Assembly: GCF_002099425.1 (NCBI RefSeq) | Contig: NW_018344159.1 | Coordinates: forward strand, 806,001-870,000 | DNA length: 64,000 nucleotides | Direction: 5' to 3' | Source: Phascolarctos cinereus | Lineage: Eukaryota > Chordata > Mammalia > Diprotodontia > Phascolarctidae | Shown: positions 54,430-64,000 of the stretch, one piece after another | Position numbering within the stretch: the stretch's first letter is position 1 | Layout: every line of letters begins with the position of its first letter | Notes under the pieces: model-generated | What the model was told of the DNA's origin: nothing | Seen by the model: the letters and a program-made list of their open reading frames with translations, nothing else | Database searches by the model: none | Made by a program: the position numbers and the translations under genes

Positions 54430-55407
54430 AATAGTGCTGCAAAACTATTTTCTGTTTTTCTTTTTAATTAGAGCCTCCTTAATTTTATAAAGCATAGTAA
54501 TTTTTAGTTACCAAATCATGCACTTTGAAATCTCTTTAAGCCTGTTTAATTCCAGTTTCAAGTAAGAATTCTGAATTTATATAAATTAAAGAGGTAAACA
54601 CAAGCTTTTTACAAAATCATTTTCAAATGTTATATGACTGAGGGGAACCGAAATGAACACAAATTCACTTTTTAAAATATAAAAAAATCTAACTTTAGTT
54701 TCCCCTAAAGGTAATGATCAAATGATTCAAACAGCTGCTACTCTCTAGAATGAATTTTTGAGGGACTAGTTAGTATATTCTGTAGAAGAACTAGTATATA
54801 TCTGGCAATTGAAAAATAAGTAATTCTTTATTGGTTTGTTTTATCAGCTATTTTTGCTTTGTACATAGTTTTGTCATTTTAGATGTACATTTTCAAGTCA
54901 TTCTTTCAAAGAATTTTTTTAAAGTCAGATTTTACATCCTCCTGACTCTCAACTTAACTTTACAGACTTTTCATAGAGGAATGAACCATTTGAGTTTCTT
55001 AATCCTTCCCCTTTTACTCCTCCCTTCTCACCTTTATCTGTGATTCCTCTCCCAACAATATCTGCTGTCTCCAAGTACCATAATTTGGAGGAGTCTCAGA
55101 AGTTTCTATGCTAAATATTATTATGGATTGAGTTCTGTGAGAAGGTCAGTTTAATGCAGATAAAAAGAGTACTAGACAGTACCCCTAGATTTTGATAGAG
55201 GCCAGTGGTACTCAAACTATTTTGGCTCAGGACTCCTTTTATTGAGGATCCTAGGAAAGCTTATGTGGACATAGGCTAATAATTGGCTGTGTGGACTTTG
55301 GGTATGTTATTTAAGCAGTCTGGTTTTTAATTTTCTTATCTCATTTTTCTTCTTGCCCCAAAATTCTGTGCTACTGTGAATCAATATGATTGTATTTTCC
55401 TTTGCAG
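54430..55407. other. USP14 intron 1, right part, no recognised feature
   Basis: AT-rich intron sequence ending in a good polypyrimidine tract and acceptor (attttcctttgcag). Nothing else recognised. Confidence 0.6.
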
Positions 55408-55553
55408 TTAATGTAAAATGGGGAAAAGAGAAGTTTGATGGTGTGGAACTGAATACTGACGAACCTCCCATGGTATTCAAAGCTCAGCTTTTTGCACTGA
55501 CTGGAGTCCAGCCTGCTAGACAGAAAGTTATGGTAAAAGGAGGCACTTTGAAG
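55408..55553 (+). CDS. USP14: USP14 exon 2 (residues 6-54, ubiquitin-like domain)
   Basis: Exon of 146 bases with acceptor ttttcctttgcag and donor gtaaaa. It encodes VNVKWGKEKFDGVELNTDEP, then PMVFKAQLFALTGVQ and PARQKVMVKGGTLK, nearly identical to human USP14 (differences I can see from memory: Thr7Asn and Glu16Asp). This is the beta-grasp ubiquitin-like domain that binds PSMD2/Rpn1 and PSMC2/Rpt1 and activates the enzyme at the proteasome. It continues exon 1 in phase (split codon G|TT) and ends at a codon boundary. The identity leaves no real alternative. Intron 2 is 2568 bases. Confidence 0.98.
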
Positions 55554-56845
55554 GTAAAAGTCAATAATACTTTTTCCCCCCAATACATAGTAACAATAGT
55601 TAGTGTTATTGGTTAACACTCAGAAATGTTTCTTTGGTATTTATGGGCATTTGTTATGCATTTCATTCTGGATGTATATGTAAAATGTACAGTCTCTATT
55701 CTGGATTTATGATGATGGTGAACAGGATTGTAGATAATCCCAAATATACCATACAAGCATTATTTTGTAATTTTTAAAAATTAAAGTATATGTGCATCTT
55801 ATAGAAGTTATTTTAATGTTTTTTGCCTAACACTAAAATTAATTTACCTTTCCTGGACTGGTAGCAAGACCATAGAGAGAAACAAGCAGTACTTTGCTAG
55901 ATCTATGAACAGATCCATATGAGACTTTCTTTGTCATGTATATCATAACCCTTCCTTTGTGATTTGTTTCCATGTTCTTCCCTAAACACTGAATAGGAAA
56001 CCGGTGTACTCAGAGGACATTCTTTAGGTCTCTTAATATTTCATGGATACCGGCTCAGTACTTGGACTGCAGTCTACACGTGCTGTTTCTCCCTTTTACT
56101 ACATGAACAGCCTGCCTCCTTTTCCAATCATAAATATTTTTATGTCACTTCTTACCAACAAGTCATTGTTGGTAATATACTGCAGCTTGTTTACGTGTTA
56201 ATTATAATATTTTTAAGTATTTTAGAGCACATATTTTAGTCAGCATAAATGTAATATGGAATGGTACTTATTTCCTCCTCTTTATTCTTCCTGACTTCAA
56301 GGACTGTAAATAAGTTGCCATATGGTGCTTTTGGGCTGTTGGTTAGCCATCTTTGCTTACTTGACTATAAATTATGTGATGGTAGTTATTTTAAGTAGAG
56401 GAGATGATTATGTCTCAAGAAATTTGAAACTCATGTTCAGAAATATGGATCACTTGAGTATATTAGGTGTAATGGAGGGGAGTTCTGATATTAAGAGGAA
56501 TAAGTTGCACTTTTTCTTCAAGGATTTTACAGTCCAGTTGGTGATTTATAACAATCTATGAACAAAATAAAATTTTTAAGTCATTGCAAGTAAATGCAAA
56601 TTAACATAGAAAACTGAGTGTCTGAGCACATTTAGATATTAGAAATTCAAAATTTTTTCATATTAAAAGCTTTACAGGTTCAGTGAATTGGTTTAAAAGG
56701 AAGGGTAGTACATTTAAATTAGTTTAAAAAAAAAGAAACTTGTTTATTTGGACCTTTGATTTTATTGGTATATGGAACTGTCAGTAAGGAAATTCCTTCT
56801 ATCAATGCATGTTGGCAGCTGGTCGGCAACCTGATAGTCTAATTT
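55554..56845. other. USP14 intron 2, left part, no recognised feature
   Basis: AT-rich intron sequence. I recognise no repeat, exon or RNA gene here. Confidence 0.55.
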
Positions 56846-56849
56846 GCTT

Positions 56850-56965
56850 TGGGGGTCTCTGAGAGGTTAAGAGACTTGTCTAGGGTCATATGGCCAGAAC
56901 ATATTAAGTGTCAGAGAGAGAACTGGAACCCCTGCCCGTGAAGCTAATTCTATCCATGACTTCAT
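56850..56965 (-). repeat. CORE-SINE fragment, minus strand
   Basis: gagaggttaagagacttgtc, gggtcatatggccagaacat and a 'gagaactggaacccctgcc' block are a reversed MIR-type body. Confidence 0.65.
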
Positions 56966-56983
56966 AATATGTAGTGCTTTACA

Positions 56984-57200
56984 TAGGGGCAACTAGATGG
57001 CTCATAGGATAACTGGGTGGCACAAAGACTTATCTTCCTGAGTTCATATCTGGCTTCACCAGCTGCGTGACCATGGGCAAGTCATTAACTTTCATTTGCC
57101 TTAACCTACTGGAAAAGGTAAACCACTCCAATATTTTTTCCAAGTATTGGTGTGCTGTGGGGCACAGGGTTATGAAAGGTTGGACACAGCTGAACAACAG
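56984..57200 (+). repeat. MAR1-type tRNA-RTE SINE, diverged
   Basis: gcaactagatggctcatagg, gctgcgtgaccatgggcaag, then a tail like aaaaggtaaaccactccaat and ggttggacacagctgaacaa, the same RTE-derived ending as the copy at 6307-6569. A (TG)n run follows at 57202-57221. Confidence 0.8.
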
Positions 57201-57229
57201 CTGTGTGTGTGTGTGTGTGTGATAGAGAG

Positions 57230-58110
57230 AGAGAATATGGCAGAAACCCCAATAAATTCATAAACAGTGTTTCTGTTTTTATTTCTATTTTCAAACTAAA
57301 TTTTCTGCTTTGGAACTAAAGGATATACTTAGACATTTGAAGAAAGTACAGTAATAGGAAGCAACATGCTGTAAACTTAGAAGTTTTTAATGGCTAAGTG
57401 GTTCCTATTGGGAATATAGGGAGTTTAAGAAAGAATTGATTTTTTTTTGATAATGCTGTATTATTGAGGGGGCATTTAGGAGTGTTGAGGGTAATGTCTT
57501 GGATTAACTCATGTTTCCTGTACAGTATATCCCATTGTGTCAACATATATACTGATTGATTTCTTGATTAATGCTGTGAATATGTGAAAGTGTTCAGCTT
57601 GATTCCCAGAGGTATGCTTTTAGTAGTTAAGAAATTCAAGCATACTTGGAGGGGAAAAAACCATGCTTTTATTTGCTAGGCTCAAGGCAGAGTCTTTTAA
57701 AACATTTAGCTTTTGGAATAGCGTACATAAGCACAATTCATTAATTTGCTAATTTTTATTTTCCCTGCCCGAGTGAGCCACTCATTAGTATGACATCTCT
57801 GGACAATTAAAAAAAAAATCTTATCTCTGAGTTTTCTTAGCATTAGTGTCTTTGTATTCTTGGTGCTATTGAGAATGTTGACTTCTGCGTAAGAAGGCAG
57901 AAGAAGGGGAGATATTTGTATTCGAGGAAGCGAATAGAGGAAAGGAGATATTTGGGTGAATAGAATACCATCTCTAGTCCTATAGGTTGTTACTTCATTT
58001 TAGAAAATCCACTTGTAGAATTAAGTTAACAATCAGACCAATACTTAAAGAGTTGAAATTATTTGGATATTGTGATAGACACAGATACTAAAAATTAAAA
58101 ATATTTTTTT
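57230..58110. other. USP14 intron 2, right part, no recognised feature
   Basis: AT-rich intron sequence with no recognised repeat. It ends in a T-rich tract and a ctttaaaacag acceptor. Confidence 0.55.
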
Positions 58111-58121
58111 CTTTAAAACAG

Positions 58122-58154
58122 GATGACGATTGGGGAAACCTGAAGATAAAGAGT
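58122..58154 (+). CDS. USP14: USP14 exon 3 (residues 55-65)
   Basis: A 33-base exon encoding DDDWGNLKIKS, against DDDWGNIKIKN in human, with acceptor ttaaaacag and a perfect donor, gtaagt. Phase 0 on both sides, so skipping it would keep the frame. It continues the ubiquitin-like domain. The next exon should begin with residues like GMTLLMMGSADALPEEP. I did not find that between 58155 and 64000, so intron 3 probably exceeds 5.8 kb. Confidence 0.95.
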
Positions 58155-58204
58155 GTAAGTACTAATAAGATTTCATTTCTTAAGAAAAGGCTATTTCAGA
58201 TGTT

Positions 58205-58370
58205 TGAGGTAACAGATATGGAAGAAACTATAAGGATCATTTACTCTAACCCCCCACCCCATTTTACGTATTAAGAAGTTGAGGTCCAGAAATGTTAAAT
58301 AATTTGCCCAGTTACAGTACTTAGTGGCAAAGCCAAGATTAGAACTTAGTTTTCTGGTTCTAATGTTGAT
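58205..58370 (-). repeat. CORE-SINE (MIR-type), minus strand, in intron 3
   Basis: aactataaggatcatttact, ttgaggtccagaaatgttaa, agtggcaaagccaagattag: a reversed MIR-type core. Confidence 0.7.
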
Positions 58371-58799
58371 TATGTCTTTTCAGTTTAGTTTTCTTAGAAA
58401 AAAGGCAAAGAAGAAATAATGGAAGAAAATAGTAAAATGAATTTGTAGAATTTCTGTTGTATTGTGTTTTATCCTTATAAGAGAAAAAAGGTCACCTAAA
58501 TGTGTAGTGTAACTATAAAGAATTGAGACAGATTTCTGATATGTGCATCTGATATGCACACAGTCCATGTTGTTCTTTTATAATCATGCCAGCTAATCAG
58601 TGTCCTGAAATATTAGAGATCCTTGCTGTATATGGAATAGAAGACACTTTGAGTAACCTGTTAGTGGTTGTGACAAATTGGTTTAAAAGGAGAGAAAAAC
58701 CTAAGAGACTGGAATATAGTTGAAGTTTTAAAAGTTAATAATTAGATAAAAAGGTAGTCTTTGAATCCATTTTAAAGAATAATGGTGTCAGATATTGAG

Positions 58800-59738
58800 T
58801 ATGATTTTCTGATCACTGGTTCATTTGTCATCTCCACCCAGATGACTTTCAGTATACCACCCTAGCTTCTCTTTTGAACTCTAATCTGGCATTACCACCT
58901 GGCTATTGGACATACCAAAGTTGATGACCAGGAGGCATTTACAACTCAACATGTCCAAAATAGAACTCATCTTTCCTGCAGCCTCACCTGCTGTACTGTA
59001 AAGGGTACCACCATCTTTCCAGTCACCCAAGTGCAAAATCTTGGTATCATTTTTCCCTTCTCACTTATATTCAATGACCATTCAGTTGCCAAATCTTTTT
59101 TTTTTTGTATTTCCACAACATCTCTTGTATAACATCTCCTCTCCATTCAAATAGGCAACAATCTAGTTCAGCCCTTTCACCTGATTTATTGCATTGACCT
59201 TCTAATTGATATCTTTATGTCATCTATTGACACTTCAATCCATTCTCTGCACTGCTAGTAGTGATTTTCCAAAAGTGCAGAATTGGCCATTTCACTTTCC
59301 TAGTGGAGAGTGGCTCCCTGTTGCTTCTTGGGTTAATTATAAATCCCTCTTTGACATTTGTAGCTCTTCACAAGCTGACCCCTTCATACCTTTCCAGTCT
59401 TATTATGCTTATTTCCTTACATTTTCTGATCCAGCCGTATTGGCATTTCTGAACATAGTGTTTAATCCTTAGTCTGCATGCTTTTTCACCTGTTGCCATG
59501 CACTCCCTCCTCACCTCCACCTCTTGGAATCCCTAGTTTCCTTTAGGAGTCTGCCTAAACACTACTTTTTCCATGAAGCTTTTCATGGTCCCTTCAGGCA
59601 ACCTCTCCCAAAACTACCTTGTATTCATTTTGTATTATTCTTTAAATACTCATATTGTAGATATGTTTTCTCTCCCATTGGAATGTAAGCTGCTTGTGGT
59701 TAGCACAGTGCCATAGTGTGTTTGTTGATTGACCAGCT
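58800..59738 (+). repeat. L2-type LINE in USP14 intron 3
   Basis: acaactcaacatgtccaaaa, ggtaccaccatctttccagt, gtggctccctgttgcttctt, cttttcatggtcccttcagg and a tail ttagcacagtgccatagtgt follow L2 in order. The RT frame is broken (open runs of 63-88 codons only). Confidence 0.8.
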
Positions 59739-60009
59739 GGTCAAAGAGTTTCATGAGATTAAGTCAGTAGTACATAAATAGGGTAAGTGATCATAGGACA
59801 AATGACATTTCCCATTTCTATGTGGTTACAAATGCATTCATTTAATATGCTTGAAATCCCATGTTATCTAGGATGAAATAGGTGCTTATTAGAACATTAA
59901 GTGCTCTGCAGTTAATTTGGGTTCTGCATTATGGCGTGTAAAACTGTGAAGAAATACTTTAGATCGTAATGAAAATCTGGTATTTATGTAGTTTTTTTTT
60001 TTATATTCT

Positions 60010-60215
60010 TAAAGCACTTTATATGCCTTATTCTGTTTTAACCTCATAACAATTCTTTGAGGTGGCTACTGTAGAAATTTTATTCCTCATTTTACAGATG
60101 AAAGAGACATGCTTAGAAAGGCTTATTTAGAAAAGCTAGTAATTGTCACATGTAAGATGTGAGCCCAGGTTTCCAAATATAGCACATTTTTCAGTCCACC
60201 AAGCTACATCTCCAT
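60010..60215 (-). repeat. CORE-SINE, minus strand, in intron 3
   Basis: aaagcactttatatgcctta, ctcataacaattctttgagg, cattttacagatgaaagaga and agatgtgagcccaggtttcc, in the reversed CORE-SINE order. Confidence 0.75.
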
Positions 60216-60369
60216 GAGGTAGATTGTAGAAAATATGTATTTTGAAAATAACTAGCATTTAAAAAAAAATTTTTTTGATAGAAAAAAATACTGCAAGCTT
60301 ACCTCCAAGTATCTTAACTATGATTTGATTTGTTTACCTTCTAGATTTAATTTGAAACATCTATGTATA

Positions 60370-60560
60370 TAGTTTGGTCTGGACCTGTGACTTCATCAGT
60401 GTCTGGAGCTCCTGCTAAGGAGCCTGTCAACAGCCAATGCATATCAGCACCTGTTTTCCAGCTTATATTCGTGTAGATTTGCTTGTAGGCCCTGGAAAGA
60501 TAGTGACTTGCCCAGGGTCACACAGCTAGTATTTGTTAAAGGTGTAACTTTTGGATTTCA
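60370..60560 (-). repeat. SINE-like relic in intron 3
   Basis: cttcatcagtgtctggagct and gtgacttgcccagggtcaca are phrases of a common marsupial SINE-like repeat with a reversed tRNA-related core. The family is not certain. Confidence 0.5.
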
Positions 60561-60867
60561 AAAGAAGAGTTGTGACTAAAAGTAATTCAACTGATCTTAT
60601 ATGACTTGCATGTAAAATGGTTCTGGAGACCTTCTGAAAAAGGAATTTCAAAAATATCTTAAATGATGGTAACATTGTTGAAATAAAAGTGTTTAGCCTC
60701 TCAAGGTGGCTGCTTCCAAGAACAGTATTCATTTGGGTATATAAATTCTGACCTGTTTGTTTTAAAATGAATAAAATTAAAGCCAGTCATTACTTTGTTG
60801 AGTATGTCTTAGAGTCATTTTATGCTCTGTTAGGCTTATGAGCTGTACATATTTTCTTTCTCAATAG

Positions 60868-60958
60868 AATGTAAGCTCTTTGAGAGAAGCAATTTCATTT
60901 CTATCTAGCATAGTGCCTGGTACATAGTAGGTACTTCATAAATACTTGTTTGATTTGC
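60868..60958 (+). repeat. L2 3' terminus
   Basis: gaatgtaagctctttgagag and agtgcctggtacatagtagg, the L2 end. Confidence 0.75.
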
Positions 60959-60959
60959 T

Positions 60960-62150
60960 ATAATGGGAAAATAGTTTTAGAAGTTTATCAGTCTTTTATT
61001 TTTGCATTTTGTTATATGAATTAAGTGTTACAAACAGGCATAAAACCTTCAGTTCTAAAGAGGGTTTAAAACTTGGCAGAATGTTTGATATTTTTAGAAT
61101 TCTGAAGGTGAGATCTCCTATATTCATTTAAACTTAAGTTGTAAGACTATATTTTAAGGGTTATGAATGTTACTTACAGGCCGTTGTCATAGCCTTTAAC
61201 TTGAGATAATTGCCATAATTTTTATATGGCAATAAATTGCCTATTTTCCAATTAACACTGTTTTATATTAGAACTGAGCTATAGATGGTCTCTATGGCAT
61301 CTTTGGCTGGACCATTTTAGGAATATCTGAAGGTGTTTTCAGAAGCTGTGCTGTAAGTTTTAAAAGCATGATGCTTTGGCATATGATGCAACTTTAATTA
61401 TGAGTGACAACTTGATAAAATAACTAGTTAACCCAGATAAGTGTCTTTAGAATGAAGGATATAGTTCATTCTGTCCATATATGAATTTCAGTAAGATTTT
61501 AAAAACAATTTAAATAGCATTTTAGAGTTTTACTTCTAAAAAATTATATTAGGATGTAACCACTGCAAGTGGTTTGCTGAGTATGTGTGGAGGTGAATAC
61601 TTTCTTTGAGTAGGCCTGGTTAGTTAGATTTTATTTTGTTTTTATATTTAAGCTTTATTGTTGCCTTTTTTTTTAATGGGGGTCATTTTTTTTAAAAGAA
61701 ACTCTGTACCCACGTCAATCCCTTTCTTGTAACAAAGGAAAAGACAGACAGACATAGGAATTGTTAGTCTCATAGCAGATAATAATACATTCCATATGCA
61801 TACCCTCCCCCACTCTTTACTTGAGAAGAGTGAGGTGTGTTTCATCATCAGTATTTTGGAATCCTGTTTTGTCATTAGAAATAATTGGCATCCATCTGCC
61901 TTTTTAGTATTGTTTTACGTTGTTCTGATTAGTTTTAGAAAAAAACTTTCCTATGAGTTACTATTTTCTGGTTATCTACAATACTCTTGCCCTTAATTTA
62001 AGGAGTTTCGTGTAAAAAAATTGTTTTTACATTTCGGTTATTTCTTCTAAGAGTATGGAACCCTGGGCCATTCCATGTGGCTTCTAGCAGTACTGATTGA
62101 GGAGCTATCTAGTTGTAAATTCTTTAATTTGGTGCAGTAAAGTTTTTTTA
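60960..62150. other. USP14 intron 3, no recognised feature
   Basis: AT-rich intron sequence. No repeat, exon or RNA gene recognised. The small open frames at 61648-61996 have no support. Confidence 0.5.
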
Positions 62151-62154
62151 TCTT

Positions 62155-62400
62155 TTCTCTTTTTAAAAATTTTTATTGATATCTTTTATTTTTATAGCAT
62201 CTTTCCCTTCTCCCCATCCCACAGAGCCATCCCTTAAAACAAGTAATAGAAAAGAAGAAAAAATAAACAGTTAAGCAAAACTAACCAGCACATCAATCAA
62301 GTTCAGCATTATATGCAGTGTTATACACCCATAGTCTCCCACCCCTGCAAAGAAGGCAGGAGGAGGGCAGGTGATGCAGTAAGTTTTACTAGAAAACAGT
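62155..62400 (-). repeat. L1 3'UTR fragment, minus strand
   Basis: ttttattgatatcttttatt, ccacagagccatcccttaaa and ctcccacccctgcaaagaag match the L1 3'UTR type seen at 28.1 and 46.7 kb. Confidence 0.65.
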
Positions 62401-62454
62401 GTTATATGGTACAGAAATATTTCTTGCCTGGCAAATTTTAGTATGCTATTTTAT

Positions 62455-62592
62455 CTTTTTTTTTAGGCAGCGGGGGTTAAATGACTTGCTCAGGGTCACA
62501 CAGCTAGCTAGCAGTGTCTGAGGCCGGATTTAACTCAGGTCTTCCTGACTCCAGGGCCGGTGCTGTATCTACTGTGCCACCTAGCTTCCCCT
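62455..62592 (-). repeat. tRNA-derived marsupial SINE in intron 3, minus strand
   Basis: ggcagcgggggttaaatgac to the reversed head gccacctagcttcccc. Duplication tatgctattttat / tatgctgttttat at 62442-62454 and 62593-62605. Confidence 0.92.
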
Positions 62593-62605
62593 TATGCTGT
62601 TTTAT

Positions 62606-63870
62606 TTTGAGTGACATAACTTGATAGATAAGTACCTTATATTTTTTATATCACAGATTTTACTAAACAGATAAAAGAGTTGGGGGAATTTATGGTTTCA
62701 TATTTATGTTTTAAAGTAAGCCTTGGTTGGAGATCTGACTGAGAAAAGAGCAAAATAATTTTCTCTTGTTTTCATGCATTAGGAAAAATGCTGAGATGGT
62801 TTGCCTTATTCTTGTATTTCCTTGTTTGAGTTATCTATAGTAGCTTGGCTGTTAATGAATATTTTAGACACTTGTGAAGAATGAAAATCACTTTATTTTG
62901 AAATTTTTGAATTTGCACAAGCCTATGTGAAAGTCAACTTGGAAACCTTTAGTTCCCACATTCAATCAAGAAAGTTTACGTTGAATCCATTTCTGATTTC
63001 AAGAGAAGTAATGGTTGTATTGGTCTTCATTTCCTGTCTGCATGTTTAATTGGGCAGCATCACATATCTTACAACCTGCAAAGGCCCCTGATGTGACTAA
63101 GAAATTATTATGGATCTTCACATGTATTATAAGTGCTCTAGAGTAGTGAAGGAAAAAAATGCATTTCTAACACTTGTTTTATAATTTGATAATTAATCCT
63201 CATTCATATTGATTTATAAACTAAGAGAAAATACCGTACCAACTTGTTGATATGGTATTATCTCTTATTAACATGTATTGTAGGAATGTGAACTGAAGAG
63301 TGAGAAAAAAGGACATAAGATTAATTTGGTAGTCATATTTCAAACAGTGGTTACAAGAAAAGCTGACCATGTGTTGTCTTTTTTTAAAACTTCTTTCTCT
63401 TCATATTATAGTTGTGGATGCATGAGATGATATTGATCCAGATATACAAATTATGCTTAGACCAGAAATGAACATGCTCTGGGAAATAGGAAATGTTTGA
63501 AGAGATATTTCTGAACATAGACAGTTAAAGTGAAACTCAGTTTAAAATTAGTTTGTATTGCTGAGAAGGTCCTAAGCAAAACAATGTCTAGATGGATAGA
63601 GAATGTAGAAGGAAGAATAATAGATTAAGTCCATTAGTTTAATTTCAAATCCATTAAGAGAATGATTTCCATGTGTTTCAGCATTTTCCCTTTTCACAGC
63701 GTGACTTCTAATAACTCTTTTGTTATGAGTATTATTTTGTCTGTCTGGGATTCCTAAAATTCTAGGTTTATCATAGTGACTCTGCCAGAGTCTATGTATT
63801 CTTAAATTTATGAACTTAATCTTATTGTGTTTTTTTCTTTTGGGGGAGATTTTTTATTCTTTTAAAGTAA
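62606..63870. other. USP14 intron 3, no recognised feature
   Basis: AT-rich intron sequence. An acceptor-like tattatag at about 63402-63411 is not followed by USP14 coding text. Confidence 0.5.
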
Positions 63871-63875
63871 TTATT

Positions 63876-64000
63876 TGGGGCAGCTAGGTGGTGCAGTGGA
63901 TAGAACACTGTCCCTGAAGTCAGGAGGACCTGAGTTCAAATCCGGGCTCAGAACAAACACTTGACACTTACTAGCTGTGTGACCCTGGGCAAGTTACTTA
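63876..64000 (+). repeat. tRNA-derived marsupial SINE, cut by the window edge
   Basis: Head tggggcagctaggtggtgca, B-box gagttcaaatccgggc, running to gtgaccctgggcaagttact at the right edge. Close to the consensus of the other copies. Confidence 0.92.

Noticed and set aside
63395-63480. Possible USP14 exon 4 after an acceptor-like tattatag
   Set aside because: The codons do not match the expected GMTLLMMGSADALPEEP region.
3706-64000. tRNA genes at SINE heads
   Set aside because: The A/B-box-like sequences belong to repeated tRNA-derived SINEs with degenerate arms and A-rich tails. No foldable tRNA was seen.
1-64000. CRISPR arrays, operons, bacterial insertion sequences
   Set aside because: The window is clearly vertebrate nuclear DNA. 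The tandem repeats present are microsatellites or transposon parts.

Overview
This is a piece of a marsupial nuclear genome, most likely from an Australian lineage. The evidence is the repeat content. There are at least sixteen copies of a tRNA-headed SINE (head like ggggcagctaggtggc, then a B-box like agttcaaatc), resembling the WSINE1/SINE1 families. There are also MAR1-type SINEs with an RTE tail, a BovB-like RTE LINE, a second RTE LINE, marsupial-type L1s and many L2 and CORE-SINE relics. Species cannot be fixed from the sequence. Family names are from memory, not from a search.

Two host genes are present, both on the + strand. (1) The 3' end of ROCK1: the last part of its final intron (1-2021), a terminal exon that carries only the last coding base and the TAA stop (2022-2025), and a long AT-rich 3'UTR to about 3545. 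(2) The 5' end of USP14, the proteasome-associated deubiquitinase: a CpG-island promoter with a ~500-base pyrimidine tract (about 51.54-53.2 kb), exon 1 at 52730-52745, exon 2 at 55408-55553, exon 3 at 58122-58154, then intron 3 running off the right edge. Together the three exons encode the first 65 residues, most of the ubiquitin-like domain that docks USP14 on the proteasome. I found no other intact host gene.

The ~48 kb between the genes is almost wholly transposon fossils, often nested. From left to right: L1 and SINE debris (3.7-5.5 kb); a BovB-like LINE with a MAR1 SINE inside it (5.5-7.9 kb); an old L1 split by a younger L1 with clear target-site duplications (7.9-14.6 kb); an L2 (15.2-17.0 kb); L1 remains (17-21.3 kb); a pair of inverted repeat arms (23.96-26.17 kb); mixed L1, L2 and SINE (26.3-30.2 kb); a comparatively repeat-poor stretch (30.2-31.5 kb); a stack of L1 copies with SINEs (31.8-41.4 kb), one of them split by an LTR-like fossil (38.8-40.4 kb); an RPL4-like retropseudogene (about 41.46-41.75 kb); small DNA transposons (42.86 and 47.63 kb); and a second RTE LINE (47.3-50.6 kb). 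USP14 introns are much poorer in repeats, mostly old CORE-SINEs and one L2.

The best biological signal is the order ROCK1-USP14, head to tail. In human these genes lie on opposite arms of chromosome 18 because of a lineage-specific pericentric inversion, so this window shows the arrangement expected for the ancestor. I see no evidence for a new multi-gene system. The other points worth checking are the SINE/LINE tail match, the repeated loss of the reverse-transcriptase core in L1 copies, a palindromic hAT element, the inverted repeat pair, and the promoter pyrimidine tract.
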